Shown: positions 23,283-32,629 of the stretch, one piece after another
Numbering within the stretch: position 1 is the first letter of the stretch
How the letters are laid out: each line of letters opens with the position of its first letter
DNA from: Candidatus Gastranaerophilales bacterium
GTDB taxonomy: Bacteria; Cyanobacteriota; Vampirovibrionia; Gastranaerophilales; Gastranaerophilaceae
DNA length: 39,408 bases
Assembly: GCA_910587175.1 (NCBI GenBank)
Contig: CAJULH010000015.1
Location: 1-39,408 of the forward strand
Reading direction: 5' to 3'
Translations under genes and position numbers: made by a program
Notes under the pieces: model-generated
What the model was told of the DNA's origin: nothing
The model's input: the letters and a program-made list of their open reading frames with translations, nothing else
Databases searched by the model: none

Positions 23283-25565
23283 ATGTTGAATCTGTTAGCA
23301 AAAAACCCGCTGAGCGGAGCTAAATTGCAGGATGTCTTTTCAAAGCTGAAAGAAATTTACTGCATAAATGATGTTTCCGAGGATAGAAAAAAATATTTAA
23401 CAGAAACCATTCAAAAATACGGTTATCTGCCATATCCGCACTATAAAGTGCTGGAAGAACTTACGCAGTCTGAAATAATATTTTCTTTAGTTGAAATATT
23501 GAAGCTTGAAGGCACATATGATAATTCAAAATTAAAGGATATTGCAAATCCTTCTCCTGTTGTCAGAAGAAAGATTAAAAATTCAAACTGGTTTAAAAAA
23601 GAGGGTCAAAATATAAAACTTATATCTTTGGCTGCCCTTGGCGACGGTACAAAAAGCCCCAATGTCGGTACATTTATAGAATGGATAGCACAAATTTTAA
23701 CTCTGCCAAGAGGTAATGAAAAATTTGGCGTTTTGGGTGATACAGTCTATCTTCTTCCGTTTCACCCAAGAGAATTCGGTTGCGCATATCTTCCTATGTC
23801 ATCAGATGTCAGTGAAAAGCTTGAAGATAAAAAATTGAGTAAATTTCTGGGTTTTGATGCAAAGTCACAGGTTAAGCTTTTTATAACCCTGGCACAGTTG
23901 GCAGGGCACCCTGTAATTTATGATATTCTTCCACAGACAGGAAGGTTTTCAAAAGTTGTTCTTTTAAGACCTTATGTTGCAAGGTGGTTTGACATTAAAG
24001 ATTTAATGAAAGATTTAACCAAAGAAATCGAAAAGGTTTCTATAGCACTTAAAAATAAATATGATGCAGATGAAGTTGATAAAGCGGCGGAGATATATCT
24101 TGAAATATTAAACGGTTCTAAAAAGACATTTAAGAGCGGCAATGAAGAAATTTTAAAAGAATTTGATGATTTGATGCTTGATATTAAAAAAGTGCTTTCA
24201 AACCAGATGATGAACAGGTTTAGACAGGATGATATCTTAAAGAAAGTGTATCCCGTAATTGAAGAAATTAACGGCAAAAAACCTTCAAAAGAAGAAGACA
24301 TTACAAAGCAGTCTGAAATTGTAAAAGCCCTTATAAAAGAAGGTTTATGGCCGGCACCTGGCGGCGCATGGTGTTCTGCAGGCGTTCCTGTGTTTGATAA
24401 GATACATTCAAGCAAAGAATATCCAATGTTTAGGCACTTTGATTACAAAGATAATGATGTGACACACTTTGCAAACCTTGATTGTCAAACGCCGTATTAC
24501 TTTGTTTTCTTTGAAAACGGCAAATACAATAAGAGAGTGACTGATTTTTATTTTGAATATACAAGAGGAATTGCTGAAGAATATAATTTTGATGGTTACA
24601 GGGTTGATCATATTGATCACATTGTGGATGATTTTTCAGAAAAAGGAAAAATCCCTATTAGCTACAGAGCGCCAAGGGAAGTTTTAAACAAACTGAATGC
24701 AGTTATCAAAAGAAGGATTCCGCACTTTGCTACTTTGGCTGAATATATGCTTTGGGATGATTTTTATAAAGAATATCATCTTGATATGGGTTTTGATCTT
24801 CTTTGGGGGAATGATATAGTATCTCAAAATACAAAAACTCCGGCACAGATTATTTTAGATAATGCGAAGCTTGAAAAATACAATTCCAGAAATGGTCTTG
24901 TAAATCCTTTATCAATTTTAAAAACTTACAACAACCAGGATGGCGAGTTTGAAGCAATAGACCAATACCCGGGGCAGCTTGGGGCAGAAGGTGCTTTATA
25001 TAAATGGTTCAAGTACAAATTTTTACCCGGAGGAAGCGGTGCAAATCGTCCTTCTTTATACATTGATGGCGATGAAAGCTTTACAAAGACCGGAATAGAA
25101 TATGTTATCGGTAATGAAGTTTCCATGAAAAGAAATAAAGACTGGAAATTTTATGAAAGATTTAACGCTATAAATTATTTTGCACAAAACTGTCCGGTTA
25201 TTTTGAATGGTAAGGCATATTTGGTGCAGGAAACAACGGAAGGACTTTCTGTTTGGGAAATATTATCCGATAAAGGAAATTTCCTTGTGGTTTCAAACCA
25301 TCAAAGCCCGACAGAAAAAGTATGCGTTCAAAAAGAAGACGGTACATCCGCCTTTGAAATTAAACGCGGTAAAACTCTTGAGGGTGTTGAAATTAACCTG
25401 CAGGATAGAGTTTTGGTTTCGTTCTTCGAATTTGACTATGACGAGATGAACAAATGTCAGTTTATGGAGAAAAAACTTCTTTCAAACATTGAAAATTTAA
25501 TTAATTTCCAAATCATAAAGCCTGCGGAATTTAAAGTTTACAGGTTTGAAACAAAGAAAAAATAA
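23283..25565 (+). CDS. Alpha-amylase-like (GH13-clan) glucan enzyme
   Basis: About 760 aa from the ATG at 23283, with AGGAG 8 nt upstream; the frame extends to 23217 without a ribosome site. NFDGYRVDHIDH places the expected nucleophile at D442, and HFATLAEYMLWD the acid/base at E487. GCAYLPMSSDVS, HPVIYDILPQTGRFS and the PAPGGAWCSAGVP segment sit before them. The fourth GH13 motif (a ...NHD strand) is not clearly visible: LVVSNHQSP near the end is only a weak candidate. It probably acts on alpha-1,4 glucans such as storage glycogen or starch. It contains an inserted helical region (about 260-360). There is no signal peptide, so it is cytoplasmic. A companion of the GH77-like protein at 13545 in function, not in position. 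Confidence 0.75.
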   Translation: MLNLLAKNPLSGAKLQDVFSKLKEIYCINDVSEDRKKYLTETIQKYGYLPYPHYKVLEELTQSEIIFSLVEILKLEGTYDNSKLKDIANPSPVVRRKIKNSNWFKKEGQNIKLISLAALGDGTKSPNVGTFIEWIAQILTLPRGNEKFGVLGDTVYLLPFHPREFGCAYLPMSSDVSEKLEDKKLSKFLGFDAKSQVKLFITLAQLAGHPVIYDILPQTGRFSKVVLLRPYVARWFDIKDLMKDLTKEIEKVSIALKNKYDADEVDKAAEIYLEILNGSKKTFKSGNEEILKEFDDLMLDIKKVLSNQMMNRFRQDDILKKVYPVIEEINGKKPSKEEDITKQSEIVKALIKEGLWPAPGGAWCSAGVPVFDKIHSSKEYPMFRHFDYKDNDVTHFANLDCQTPYYFVFFENGKYNKRVTDFYFEYTRGIAEEYNFDGYRVDHIDHIVDDFSEKGKIPISYRAPREVLNKLNAVIKRRIPHFATLAEYMLWDDFYKEYHLDMGFDLLWGNDIVSQNTKTPAQIILDNAKLEKYNSRNGLVNPLSILKTYNNQDGEFEAIDQYPGQLGAEGALYKWFKYKFLPGGSGANRPSLYIDGDESFTKTGIEYVIGNEVSMKRNKDWKFYERFNAINYFAQNCPVILNGKAYLVQETTEGLSVWEILSDKGNFLVVSNHQSPTEKVCVQKEDGTSAFEIKRGKTLEGVEINLQDRVLVSFFEFDYDEMNKCQFMEKKLLSNIENLINFQIIKPAEFKVYRFETKKK

Positions 25566-25587
25566 GAGATATAAAAATGCTTATTAT

Positions 25588-25621
25588 AAAAGTTCCGGAA
25601 TTCATTGATTCCGGAACTTTT
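25588..25621. terminator. Bidirectional terminator
   Basis: AAAAGTTCCGGAAT (25588-25601) pairs with ATTCCGGAACTTTT (25608-25621). It separates the amylase gene (plus) from the XRE gene at 25642 (minus), with A and T runs suited to both directions. Confidence 0.85.
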
Positions 25622-25641
25622 AGCATGTTTTATATTTTGTT

Positions 25642-25893
25642 TCAATAAGGTTCTGTATATTTGAACTCAAAATTTTCTAAAAGTTCTGATGGGGCAATTT
25701 CAAGAGCGTTTGCAATCTTTATAAATGTTGTAAACTTTAAATCCACAAGTCCGTTTTCAACACGGCTTAAAGTTGCAGAAGTTACAAGGCAATCATTAAA
25801 GGCAAAACTATTTAGGGATTTATCCTTTCCCAACCGGAGTTTTTTAATCCTTTTGCCTATCATTTTCAGTAGTTTTTTATCCTGCTGTTGCAT
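25642..25893 (-). CDS. Small XRE-family HTH regulator
   Basis: An 83-aa protein. IGKRIKKLRLGKDKSLNSFA is helix 1 and the turn, VTSATLSRVENGLVDLKFTTFIKIANAL the recognition helix and following helices of a Cro/C1 HTH (about residues 12-68). It is divergent from glycine-rich copy 2 at 26014, with a 120-bp gap, the same arrangement as XRE and copy 1 at the left. TTACAT-N16-TATTAT (25942 to 25915, minus strand) is its likely promoter. ACATGTAA at 25894-25901 and 25935-25942 are candidate autoregulatory sites, one abutting the start codon. The role as repressor of the adjacent gene is inferred. Confidence 0.85.
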   Translation of the reverse strand: MQQQDKKLLKMIGKRIKKLRLGKDKSLNSFAFNDCLVTSATLSRVENGLVDLKFTTFIKIANALEIAPSELLENFEFKYTEPY

Positions 25894-25942
25894 ACATGTA
25901 ATTCTAGTGCTATCATAATATTATTCCATTACACACATGTAA
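25894..25942 (-). promoter_or_regulatory. Promoter and putative operators of the second XRE gene
   Basis: On the minus strand TTACAT (25942-25937), 16 bp, then TATTAT (25920-25915). Direct repeats of ACATGTAA occur at 25894-25901 and 25935-25942. The second overlaps the -35 box. ACATGT is itself palindromic, as expected of XRE half-site dimers. Confidence 0.45.
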
Positions 25943-26013
25943 CGACACATGGCTAATATTCAATTATTGTATATATTTAAACCAATTTAAAAGTGTATTA
26001 AGGAGAACGATAA

Positions 26014-28938
26014 ATGGTGAATAAAAACAATATAAAACAGTATGCTTTTGCCCTCGTTGAGATGCAAAGCGTAAGCCGGTGCGGATGGCTGACAGCGATG
26101 AGCCGAAAACTAAGGTACTACGATAGTGATGCCGGATGTGAGTCTTACAAATTTGGACAAAGCAAAATAAGCAAAAGACGAAACAACAATAAGAGCCATA
26201 TGGCTGCTTTTTCTTTAGTTGAAATGTTAATGGCACTTCTTGTTGCATCGCTTCTTATGGCAGCACTGGCACCTGTGATGACAAGAAAAATTGGTGAAAA
26301 TGTAAATCTGACAGGCAATATGAATCCGGCAGGCACTGTCAGAAAAACTATTGAAATTGAATATAACTCTGCAGATTGTAATGAGATAAAAATTGCAGCT
26401 GACGGCAGCCAGTATTGTGAAGGCGAATTTGAAGTACCGGGCGGTTACAATGGGATGATGAAAATAACGGCAATAGGTGCAGGCGGCGGTGGTGCAGCAG
26501 CAGCTACTGCGGGATATACGGAATATACTGCTATTGGGGAAACCAATACTTTCAATGTGCCATATGGGGTTAGTGAAATAGAAGCAACCCTTGTGTCCGG
26601 AGGTTCCGGGGGCGGGGCTGGCGGACAAGATATCCAAAACGTTTATTTTAAAGAAAAAGACGGTAAATTCAGCTGGACACCTGCAGATATAACATTAGGA
26701 AAAAATGTTAATGTTACAGGCTGCGGGGGCGGAGGCGGTGGCGGCGGGCAGCGTGGCATAGGTGTCGGAGGATATGGCGGCGGTGGCGGTTCGGGTGCAT
26801 ATGGCTCAATTCCAATTAAAGTTTCGAATAAAAATCCGTGGGAAATACATATTGGTGGCGGCGGAGGCGGTGGCGGCGCATACAATTGTGATGCCGGCAA
26901 AAACGGAGGATATTTTGCAGGTGGCGGAGGGGGTGGTTCGGGAAATGCCGGTATTAATACACACGGTTATGGCGGCAGTGCTGGCAGTGAAACCGGTGGG
27001 GCTGGCGGGATAGCGTGCTCTTCTGCAATTGATGGAGTATCACCTTTGAGAAATGGCGTAAGTGCAGTGCCTGCAGGAGGAGGCGCCGGAGGTGCAGGAA
27101 CTACCATTACAGGTGATTATAGGGCAAATTTAGGTGCTGCAGGAGGTGCCGGCGGTTCAATAGCAGGCGGAGGCGGCGGTGCAAGCATATATGGTTCATC
27201 CGGCGGGGCTGGTGGCGGAGGTGCAACGCGTCTTATAATTAATAATTCGCTTGCTGCAATTTGGCCCGGAGGAGGCGGCGGAGGTGGAAGATCCGGTTGC
27301 AATACCAACCCAGGTATTAACCACTGTTTTCTTGGCGGTGGCGGAGGTGGAGGCGGCGGAGCCGGAGGAGGCAAAGGTGGCGATGCGGTAGATGTATGGT
27401 ATGGCGAAGCAATTACACAAAAAGATGGAAACCCCGGACTTGGCGGCTATACGGATTTATTCAGAATAAAAGCGGACGGAAAAATTGCTTATGGCGGTGT
27501 GATTAATGTCAATAACTATGCATTTGATACAAATTGCTGTCATGGCGGGGATTCTTACAATGCAAACTCAGATGTAGCCTTGGGGCAAAATGGAAAACAT
27601 GGTGCACTCAAAGTATCTTATCTTGATTACGGTGTTAGTGGCGGTGGCGGAGGTGGAGGGGGAATTGTGCCGTTAAGAAAGGTGGCTGTAACTTCCGGCG
27701 ATATACTTAAGATTAAGATAGGAAGAGGGGGCACAGGCGGGACGGCAGGATATATAAAAGATGACGGTACAATTTTGGAGCCTGCCATCGGTGAAGACTC
27801 TGCCTGGAATACGAATGAACCAAATTGCAATGTAACTAAAATATCAAAAACTAACGGTGAAGTTTTGCTTACAACAAGCTATTCAACAAATTGGGCAGGT
27901 CCGACATCCGGTTCAAACGGCAAAACCGGAAATTATGGCGGGGCTGGCGCTATAAGTGATGGCAAGATGACTCCTAGCGGAGGCGGTGGATTGGTAAGTG
28001 TTATAGGTTTTGCAAATACCCAGGGTAACAGTGCCGGCAAAAAAACACAGGGTGGTGAAGGAGGAAGTGTGACAACACCGTTTACAGGAACATGTGAAAC
28101 AGGAAAGGGCGGAACGGAAGTTTCTCCAAACGGTACCAATGCTACAGGGTACGGCTGTGGGGGCGGCGGTGGATATTCATATTTTGGTAACGGAGGATCC
28201 GGTTCAAACGGATATGCAAGAATATCGTGGAATAAATATTATGATGTTGCACAAAAAGTTTATAAACTTGCCAATACAGGTGCAGGCGGTGGCGGAGCTG
28301 GCGGAAATATGTTTACATATAATATTAATGTCAGAAGCAATGAGATACTGAAATTTAGAATAGGTAAAGGCGGCACAGGCGGAAACGGTTCTTTTGCATC
28401 AAGCAGCAATGATATAGACAGAGAAAAATTAAACGGCACAAAAGGCGGCGATACAGTATTTGCATTTAATACAGACAGGCAGTTAATTGCCGGCGGCGGT
28501 GCCGGGGGAAGCTATCCTGTTATAAAATCCGCACTTGGAGTTAATAAATTTATTAATGGCACAGGCGGGGATATATCAAATGTGTGCAGCTATAACGGCA
28601 AAAGTTATTTTAACAATGAAAAATATTGCACAAAAGGGAATGCCGGCAAAGATGCACAAGATAATACGGGTGGTGCAGGCGCTGATTTTAAACCATTTAC
28701 CTTTAAAGTAATTGATTCTTCGGGTGCGGAGGTTGAAAAGTGGGTTGCAGGAACAGGCGGTGCCGGAGGAATTGCAGGATTAACAAGTTATGGCGGACAT
28801 TCGGAAAATTCTTATGGTGCAGGAGGCGGAGGCGCCGGATTGTGGGATTTAGGAGAAGTAAGCAGTAACGGTGCTTCAAATCCATCCAGAGGCGGAAATG
28901 GCAGCAACGGAAAAATAATAATTGAATGGTGGGAATGA
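26014..28938 (+). CDS. Glycine-rich prepilin-like surface protein (copy 2)
   Basis: A 974-aa protein; AAGGAG (26000-26005) 8 nt before the ATG supports the start. The leader runs to A65, then F66-S-L-V-E70-M and a hydrophobic helix. Residues 65-91 are identical to 71-97 of copy 1. An incomplete first motif, YAFALVEM at 10-17, has no helix after it; 54 codons separate the two. The body has many Gly runs of 4-8 residues (for example about 222-229, 278-285, 448-455) and KIKIG/KFRIGKGG segments. Unlike copy 1 it has few cysteines and no lectin-like insert. The C terminus is KIIIEWWE. It is likely exported by the prepilin route and assembles on or near the surface; the function is unknown. Confidence 0.85.
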   Translation: MVNKNNIKQYAFALVEMQSVSRCGWLTAMSRKLRYYDSDAGCESYKFGQSKISKRRNNNKSHMAAFSLVEMLMALLVASLLMAALAPVMTRKIGENVNLTGNMNPAGTVRKTIEIEYNSADCNEIKIAADGSQYCEGEFEVPGGYNGMMKITAIGAGGGGAAAATAGYTEYTAIGETNTFNVPYGVSEIEATLVSGGSGGGAGGQDIQNVYFKEKDGKFSWTPADITLGKNVNVTGCGGGGGGGGQRGIGVGGYGGGGGSGAYGSIPIKVSNKNPWEIHIGGGGGGGGAYNCDAGKNGGYFAGGGGGGSGNAGINTHGYGGSAGSETGGAGGIACSSAIDGVSPLRNGVSAVPAGGGAGGAGTTITGDYRANLGAAGGAGGSIAGGGGGASIYGSSGGAGGGGATRLIINNSLAAIWPGGGGGGGRSGCNTNPGINHCFLGGGGGGGGGAGGGKGGDAVDVWYGEAITQKDGNPGLGGYTDLFRIKADGKIAYGGVINVNNYAFDTNCCHGGDSYNANSDVALGQNGKHGALKVSYLDYGVSGGGGGGGGIVPLRKVAVTSGDILKIKIGRGGTGGTAGYIKDDGTILEPAIGEDSAWNTNEPNCNVTKISKTNGEVLLTTSYSTNWAGPTSGSNGKTGNYGGAGAISDGKMTPSGGGGLVSVIGFANTQGNSAGKKTQGGEGGSVTTPFTGTCETGKGGTEVSPNGTNATGYGCGGGGGYSYFGNGGSGSNGYARISWNKYYDVAQKVYKLANTGAGGGGAGGNMFTYNINVRSNEILKFRIGKGGTGGNGSFASSSNDIDREKLNGTKGGDTVFAFNTDRQLIAGGGAGGSYPVIKSALGVNKFINGTGGDISNVCSYNGKSYFNNEKYCTKGNAGKDAQDNTGGAGADFKPFTFKVIDSSGAEVEKWVAGTGGAGGIAGLTSYGGHSENSYGAGGGGAGLWDLGEVSSNGASNPSRGGNGSNGKIIIEWWE

Positions 28939-29108
28939 TGATGGGTAAGGCTTGCTGTCAACACAGACTTATACAAGTCCGGTGTCATACCAGCCCACTG
29001 CCTCTTTGGCGCTGTGCAGGTGCCACATTCTGAAGGCTTATTAGGTTTTGTTAAGCCAGGTATGGCTAAAACTCAATTTTCACTAAGATTTTAGATGAAC
29101 AACTTTTC
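28939..29108. other. GC-richer spacer after glycine-rich copy 2
   Basis: A spacer of about 170 bp with no convincing gene. It has short GC-richer segments unlike the surrounding AT-rich DNA, including GTCCGGTGTCATACC at about 28977-28991, which resembles small dispersed palindromic repeats. A short plus-strand frame ends soon and is not supported as a gene. Confidence 0.35.
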
Positions 29109-29143
29109 GGAGCGCTTTTTGTAACCTTAGCGCTCCTTTTTTT
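29109..29143 (+). terminator. Rho-independent terminator of glycine-rich copy 2, conserved 3' element
   Basis: GGAGCGCT (29109-29116) pairs with AGCGCTCC (29129-29136), then T7. The upstream flank TTTAGATGAACAACTTTTCGG and the loop TTTTGTAACCTT match the element after copy 1. Confidence 0.88.
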
Positions 29144-29150
29144 ATAAAAA

Positions 29151-29178
29151 GATTTAAAAAGACCGAAATTTCGGTCTT
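29151..29178 (-). terminator. Rho-independent terminator of trpS
   Basis: On the minus strand the perfect inverted repeat AAGACCGAAA/TTTCGGTCTT (29159-29178) is followed by TTTTTAAATC. It lies 30 bp after the trpS stop. Confidence 0.8.
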
Positions 29179-29210
29179 AGTGTTGTTTAAATTTTTTATT
29201 TTTGTGAAGG

Positions 29211-30221
29211 TTAGAAATACATTCCAATTGCTTCTTTTGCGCCGTCAAGGGTTTTTCTTGCCTCTATTCTTGCCCTTTTGGAACCTTCTATTAAAATTTC
29301 CTTCACTGTTTCAGGGTTTTTAGCCAGTTCTATTCTCTTTTCCCTTATTGGTCTTAGATATTCATTCACTTTTTTTGCAAGACACCTTTTGCAATCAGCA
29401 CAGCCAAGCTTTGCAGAGGTGCAGTCTGCTTCGATTTGTCTCAAATCTTCATCATTTCCGAATATTTTCCAATAGGTATACGCAACTTCGCAGTTTTCAG
29501 GATTTCCTTTATCATCTCTTCTCATTCTGTTCCTGTCTGTTATGGCTTTTAATATTTTCTTTTCGGTTGTTTCTTCATCATCTGATATTTTTATATCATT
29601 ATTGAATGATTTACCCATTTTATTACCGTCAATTCCCTTTAAAAGCGGAATATTTGTTAAAAGCGGTTCAGGTTCTTTGAAGTATTCTACTTTATAGATA
29701 TTGTTAAAACGCCTTACTATATCTCTTGAAATTTCAATGTGTGCCACCTGATCTACGCCAACAGGGACATAGTCTGCATTGAATGTGATGATATCCGCAG
29801 TCATTAAAACAGGATACCCCAAAAGCCCGTAGGTAATGCTGTTGTCAGAAGCTCCCTGTGTTCTTAAAATCTTTGTCATATCCTTAAGAGTCGGGTCTCT
29901 TTCCACCCAGTTTTGCGGGGTTATCATGCTTAAATATATATGAAGTTCAGCAGTTTCAGGCACCAGAGATTGCAGATAAATTGTTGCTTTATTTGGGTCT
30001 ATGCCACATGCAAGCCAGTCCAGAGTAACATCTTTAACATTTTCTTTTAAGTTTGCCGTGTCGTTATATTTTGTGGTAAGTGCGTGCCAATCTGCAATAA
30101 AATAAAATGCCTCATATTCATTTTGAAGTTTTACCCAGTTTGTAAGGACGCCAAAATAGTGTCCCAGATGTAATTTACCTGTGGAGCGCATTCCTGACAT
30201 TATTCTTTTTTTATTGTTCAT
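29211..30221 (-). CDS. trpS: Tryptophanyl-tRNA synthetase
   Basis: About 336 aa from ATG 30221; the ATG at 30227 overlaps the TPR stop, while the second ATG has AGGAG at better spacing. HLGH (residues 18-21, the HIGH motif) in STGKLHLGHYFG and KMGKS (KMSKS motif) in NKMGKSFNND are both present. QNWVERDPTLKD and ADIITFNADYVPVGVDQVAHIE are class I TrpRS signatures. It charges tRNA-Trp. C-x2-C-x2-C in LGCADCKRCLAKK is a feature of one TrpRS subgroup and may bind zinc or an iron-sulfur cluster. The overlapping TPR gene upstream implies co-transcription. Confidence 0.95.
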   Translation of the reverse strand: MNNKKRIMSGMRSTGKLHLGHYFGVLTNWVKLQNEYEAFYFIADWHALTTKYNDTANLKENVKDVTLDWLACGIDPNKATIYLQSLVPETAELHIYLSMITPQNWVERDPTLKDMTKILRTQGASDNSITYGLLGYPVLMTADIITFNADYVPVGVDQVAHIEISRDIVRRFNNIYKVEYFKEPEPLLTNIPLLKGIDGNKMGKSFNNDIKISDDEETTEKKILKAITDRNRMRRDDKGNPENCEVAYTYWKIFGNDEDLRQIEADCTSAKLGCADCKRCLAKKVNEYLRPIREKRIELAKNPETVKEILIEGSKRARIEARKTLDGAKEAIGMYF

Positions 30222-30223
30222 TG

Positions 30224-32008
30224 TCATTCTCCTTTTTGGGTTTCTTTCAATATTTTTATTGCATCTTCAAAATCAGGGAATATCAAAAGCGCCCTTTTGG
30301 CATTTTCTTTTGCATTTTCAAATTCTTCCATTTTTATCTGGCATTTTGCTAAATCACACAATAAAATATGGTTATTCGGATATTCATTGGAAAGTTTTTT
30401 AAATATTCCTGCAGCCATCTTGAATTCTTTTAACTTCATATAACATTTTGCAAGAAGATTTGAAATCTCAGGGTTTGGAATATCTACAATATCTAACAGC
30501 AAATCTTTTGATATTGTGTATTTTTTGTCTTCAAAGTAGATTTTTGCAATTGTAAACTTTGCCTTATAATTTTTTGGAGATAAATTTATTGCAATCTTTA
30601 GAGCCTCAAGCGCTTCTTCATTTTTTCTTTCCAAAAGAAGATTTTCACCGTAATAAGAATAATAATCCGATACGTTTTTATCAAGCTCTATTGCTTTTTT
30701 AAAGTATTCATCCGCTTTTTCAAATTCCTGGGTTTTATTTAAAGCCATTGCATAGTTAAAATAATTCTCCGGATTATCAGGTTCCAGCTGGATTGCTTTA
30801 TTCAGCTCATCCAATGCCCAGTCTGTATAGTTCATTTTTAAATACAATATACCTAAATCTTTTCTTGCAACAGGATTTTCAGGCTCAAGAGAAATACATT
30901 TTTTGAGATTTTCTTTTCCTGCCTCAAAGTCTTCCTTGCTTATATATGCAAGAGCCAGATTGTAGTATATTTCAAAATCTATTTTCCCTCTTTTTAAAAG
31001 TTTTTCCAGAATTTCTATGGTGCTTTGCGGATTTTTGGTTAATCTGTAAAGATATGCAAGTTTCTTTTGAATATCAACTGATTTTGGATTCAAATCTGCA
31101 AGCTTCTGTGCTATTTCAAGTCCTTCATCGTATTTTCCTGTCTGAATACAACAATTAAGATAATTCATTTTGTAGTTGAATTTTTCAGGATGAATTGCAC
31201 TTAGACTTCTATACAAATTTTTTGCCGTATCCCATTTGCCTGCCTGAATGGCACAGTATGCAAGGGATGATAAAAATGTTGATGTTGGTTCTTTTATATA
31301 TGCTGTGTTAAAATATGCAAAAGCATCATCATATTTTCCCTTTAGCTGGTAAAGCGTGCCCAGATTGTAATTTGTGGAGGGATTTTCGCTGTTTAATTTA
31401 TATGCAGTCTTTAAATATTCTTCTGCTTTGTCATATTCTCCTTTTGCAATGTGGCAGGTGCCAAGGTTATTTAAAATCTGCTGGTGTTCCGGGTTTAAAT
31501 CGAGTGCTTTTTTTAAATATTTAATAGCATCATCATCTTCTTTTTTTGCCATATAAGCGGAAGATATTATGTAATAAAGCTGATAATCGTCTTTTTCGTA
31601 TTCAAGTGCCTGATTAATAGTCTGAATTAATTCTTCAAATCTGCCAACTTTTAGATATGTAATTCCTAAAGCTTTATATGCATCTAAATATTCGGGTCTT
31701 AGCTCTATTACTTGTTTATGGGCTTTTATGGCTTCTTCAAAGTCATCAAGTTTTTCGTTTGAGCTTCCTAAATAATACCAGGCATTTGCATTTTCAGGCT
31801 CTTTTTTTGTTATTGCGGCAAAGATTTTTCTCGCCTCGATAAAATCTTCAAGGTTTATTAAAACAAGTCCCAGATTTTTCATAATTTCAAGATTATCGGG
31901 GTCCAGTTTATGAGCCTTTTTTAATAATTCAAAAGCCTCTTCAAATTGCTGTTTATTGATAAGTTCCAGAGACTTGTCTAAAAACTCCGTTATTTCTTTT
32001 TGTTCCAT
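30224..32008 (-). CDS. Tetratricopeptide repeat protein
   Basis: A 594-aa protein made almost entirely of TPR units, about fifteen to seventeen of 34 residues, with the usual Y-x-x-L-G, A-[IL]-x-x-[YF]-x-K-A-[IL] and P pattern (for example residues about 72-105, 140-175, 175-208, 380-412). No signal peptide or membrane helix. It is probably a cytoplasmic scaffold for protein complexes; no specific partner can be named. It overlaps trpS by 4 nt downstream. ATG start at 32006-32008. Confidence 0.9.
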   Translation of the reverse strand: MEQKEITEFLDKSLELINKQQFEEAFELLKKAHKLDPDNLEIMKNLGLVLINLEDFIEARKIFAAITKKEPENANAWYYLGSSNEKLDDFEEAIKAHKQVIELRPEYLDAYKALGITYLKVGRFEELIQTINQALEYEKDDYQLYYIISSAYMAKKEDDDAIKYLKKALDLNPEHQQILNNLGTCHIAKGEYDKAEEYLKTAYKLNSENPSTNYNLGTLYQLKGKYDDAFAYFNTAYIKEPTSTFLSSLAYCAIQAGKWDTAKNLYRSLSAIHPEKFNYKMNYLNCCIQTGKYDEGLEIAQKLADLNPKSVDIQKKLAYLYRLTKNPQSTIEILEKLLKRGKIDFEIYYNLALAYISKEDFEAGKENLKKCISLEPENPVARKDLGILYLKMNYTDWALDELNKAIQLEPDNPENYFNYAMALNKTQEFEKADEYFKKAIELDKNVSDYYSYYGENLLLERKNEEALEALKIAINLSPKNYKAKFTIAKIYFEDKKYTISKDLLLDIVDIPNPEISNLLAKCYMKLKEFKMAAGIFKKLSNEYPNNHILLCDLAKCQIKMEEFENAKENAKRALLIFPDFEDAIKILKETQKGE

Positions 32009-32094
32009 AAAAAAATTATATCAAAAAATAAGAAAAGTACACACTTTAAAACCAAAAAGCCTTAAAGTGTGTATGCTTAGGTTTGATAAAAAAC

Positions 32095-32517
32095 TTATTT
32101 TATAGCATCAATGCTTGTTTGATACGTTTTATCAATTCTTTCTTTTTTGGCTTCAAGAGCTTCAATTTGTCTTTCATATGACCTTATTCTGATATTTTTT
32201 TCAGTTTCTGTCATTGTTGTAGACTTTTTAACATCTTTAATTTGCTGTTTTTTGGTTTTAATTTGGTTGTCAACAGGAGCTATCTGGGCATCTCTTTTTG
32301 ATTTCAGAGCTGCTTTTTTATCTTTATTTTGTGTTTCTCTTTTTGCCTTTGCTTCTTTGTCGGCATTTTCTAAATCTTTTTTAATTGCCTGTTTGGCATT
32401 TGTTACATCCTGTTTAATTGCATTTTTTAAATTTACAGCAGTACTGTTTGATGTAGCAGCTGAAGCAATTGAGGTTGTAAAAACTAAAGCTAAAAGTATA
32501 GCTAATACATTTTTCAT
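32095..32517 (-). CDS. Secreted Lys-rich coiled-coil protein
   Basis: A 140-aa protein with a signal peptide (MKNVLAILLALVFTTSIASA, likely cut after ASA near residue 20) and a highly charged helical body (about 25-140) rich in Lys, Glu, Asp and Ala, with heptad-like spacing typical of a coiled coil. No enzyme motif. AGAGGAG lies 9-15 nt upstream. It is monocistronic, with two TATAAT boxes in the upstream region. It may be a periplasmic or envelope-associated structural protein; function unknown. Confidence 0.7.
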   Translation of the reverse strand: MKNVLAILLALVFTTSIASAATSNSTAVNLKNAIKQDVTNAKQAIKKDLENADKEAKAKRETQNKDKKAALKSKRDAQIAPVDNQIKTKKQQIKDVKKSTTMTETEKNIRIRSYERQIEALEAKKERIDKTYQTSIDAIK

Positions 32518-32629
32518 GGGTTAAACTCCTCTTTTAATTTGCGGAACAAAAATTATACCTGACCATTATAGAACATAACTTCTATAAAATATAACAACCA
32601 AGTGTATAACTTAAATTTAGATAATAAAA

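Noticed and set aside
26643..28139. Long proline-rich minus-strand reading frames opposite the glycine-rich genes
   Set aside because: They are the complement of GGN glycine codons read as proline codons, with no ribosome sites and no family match.
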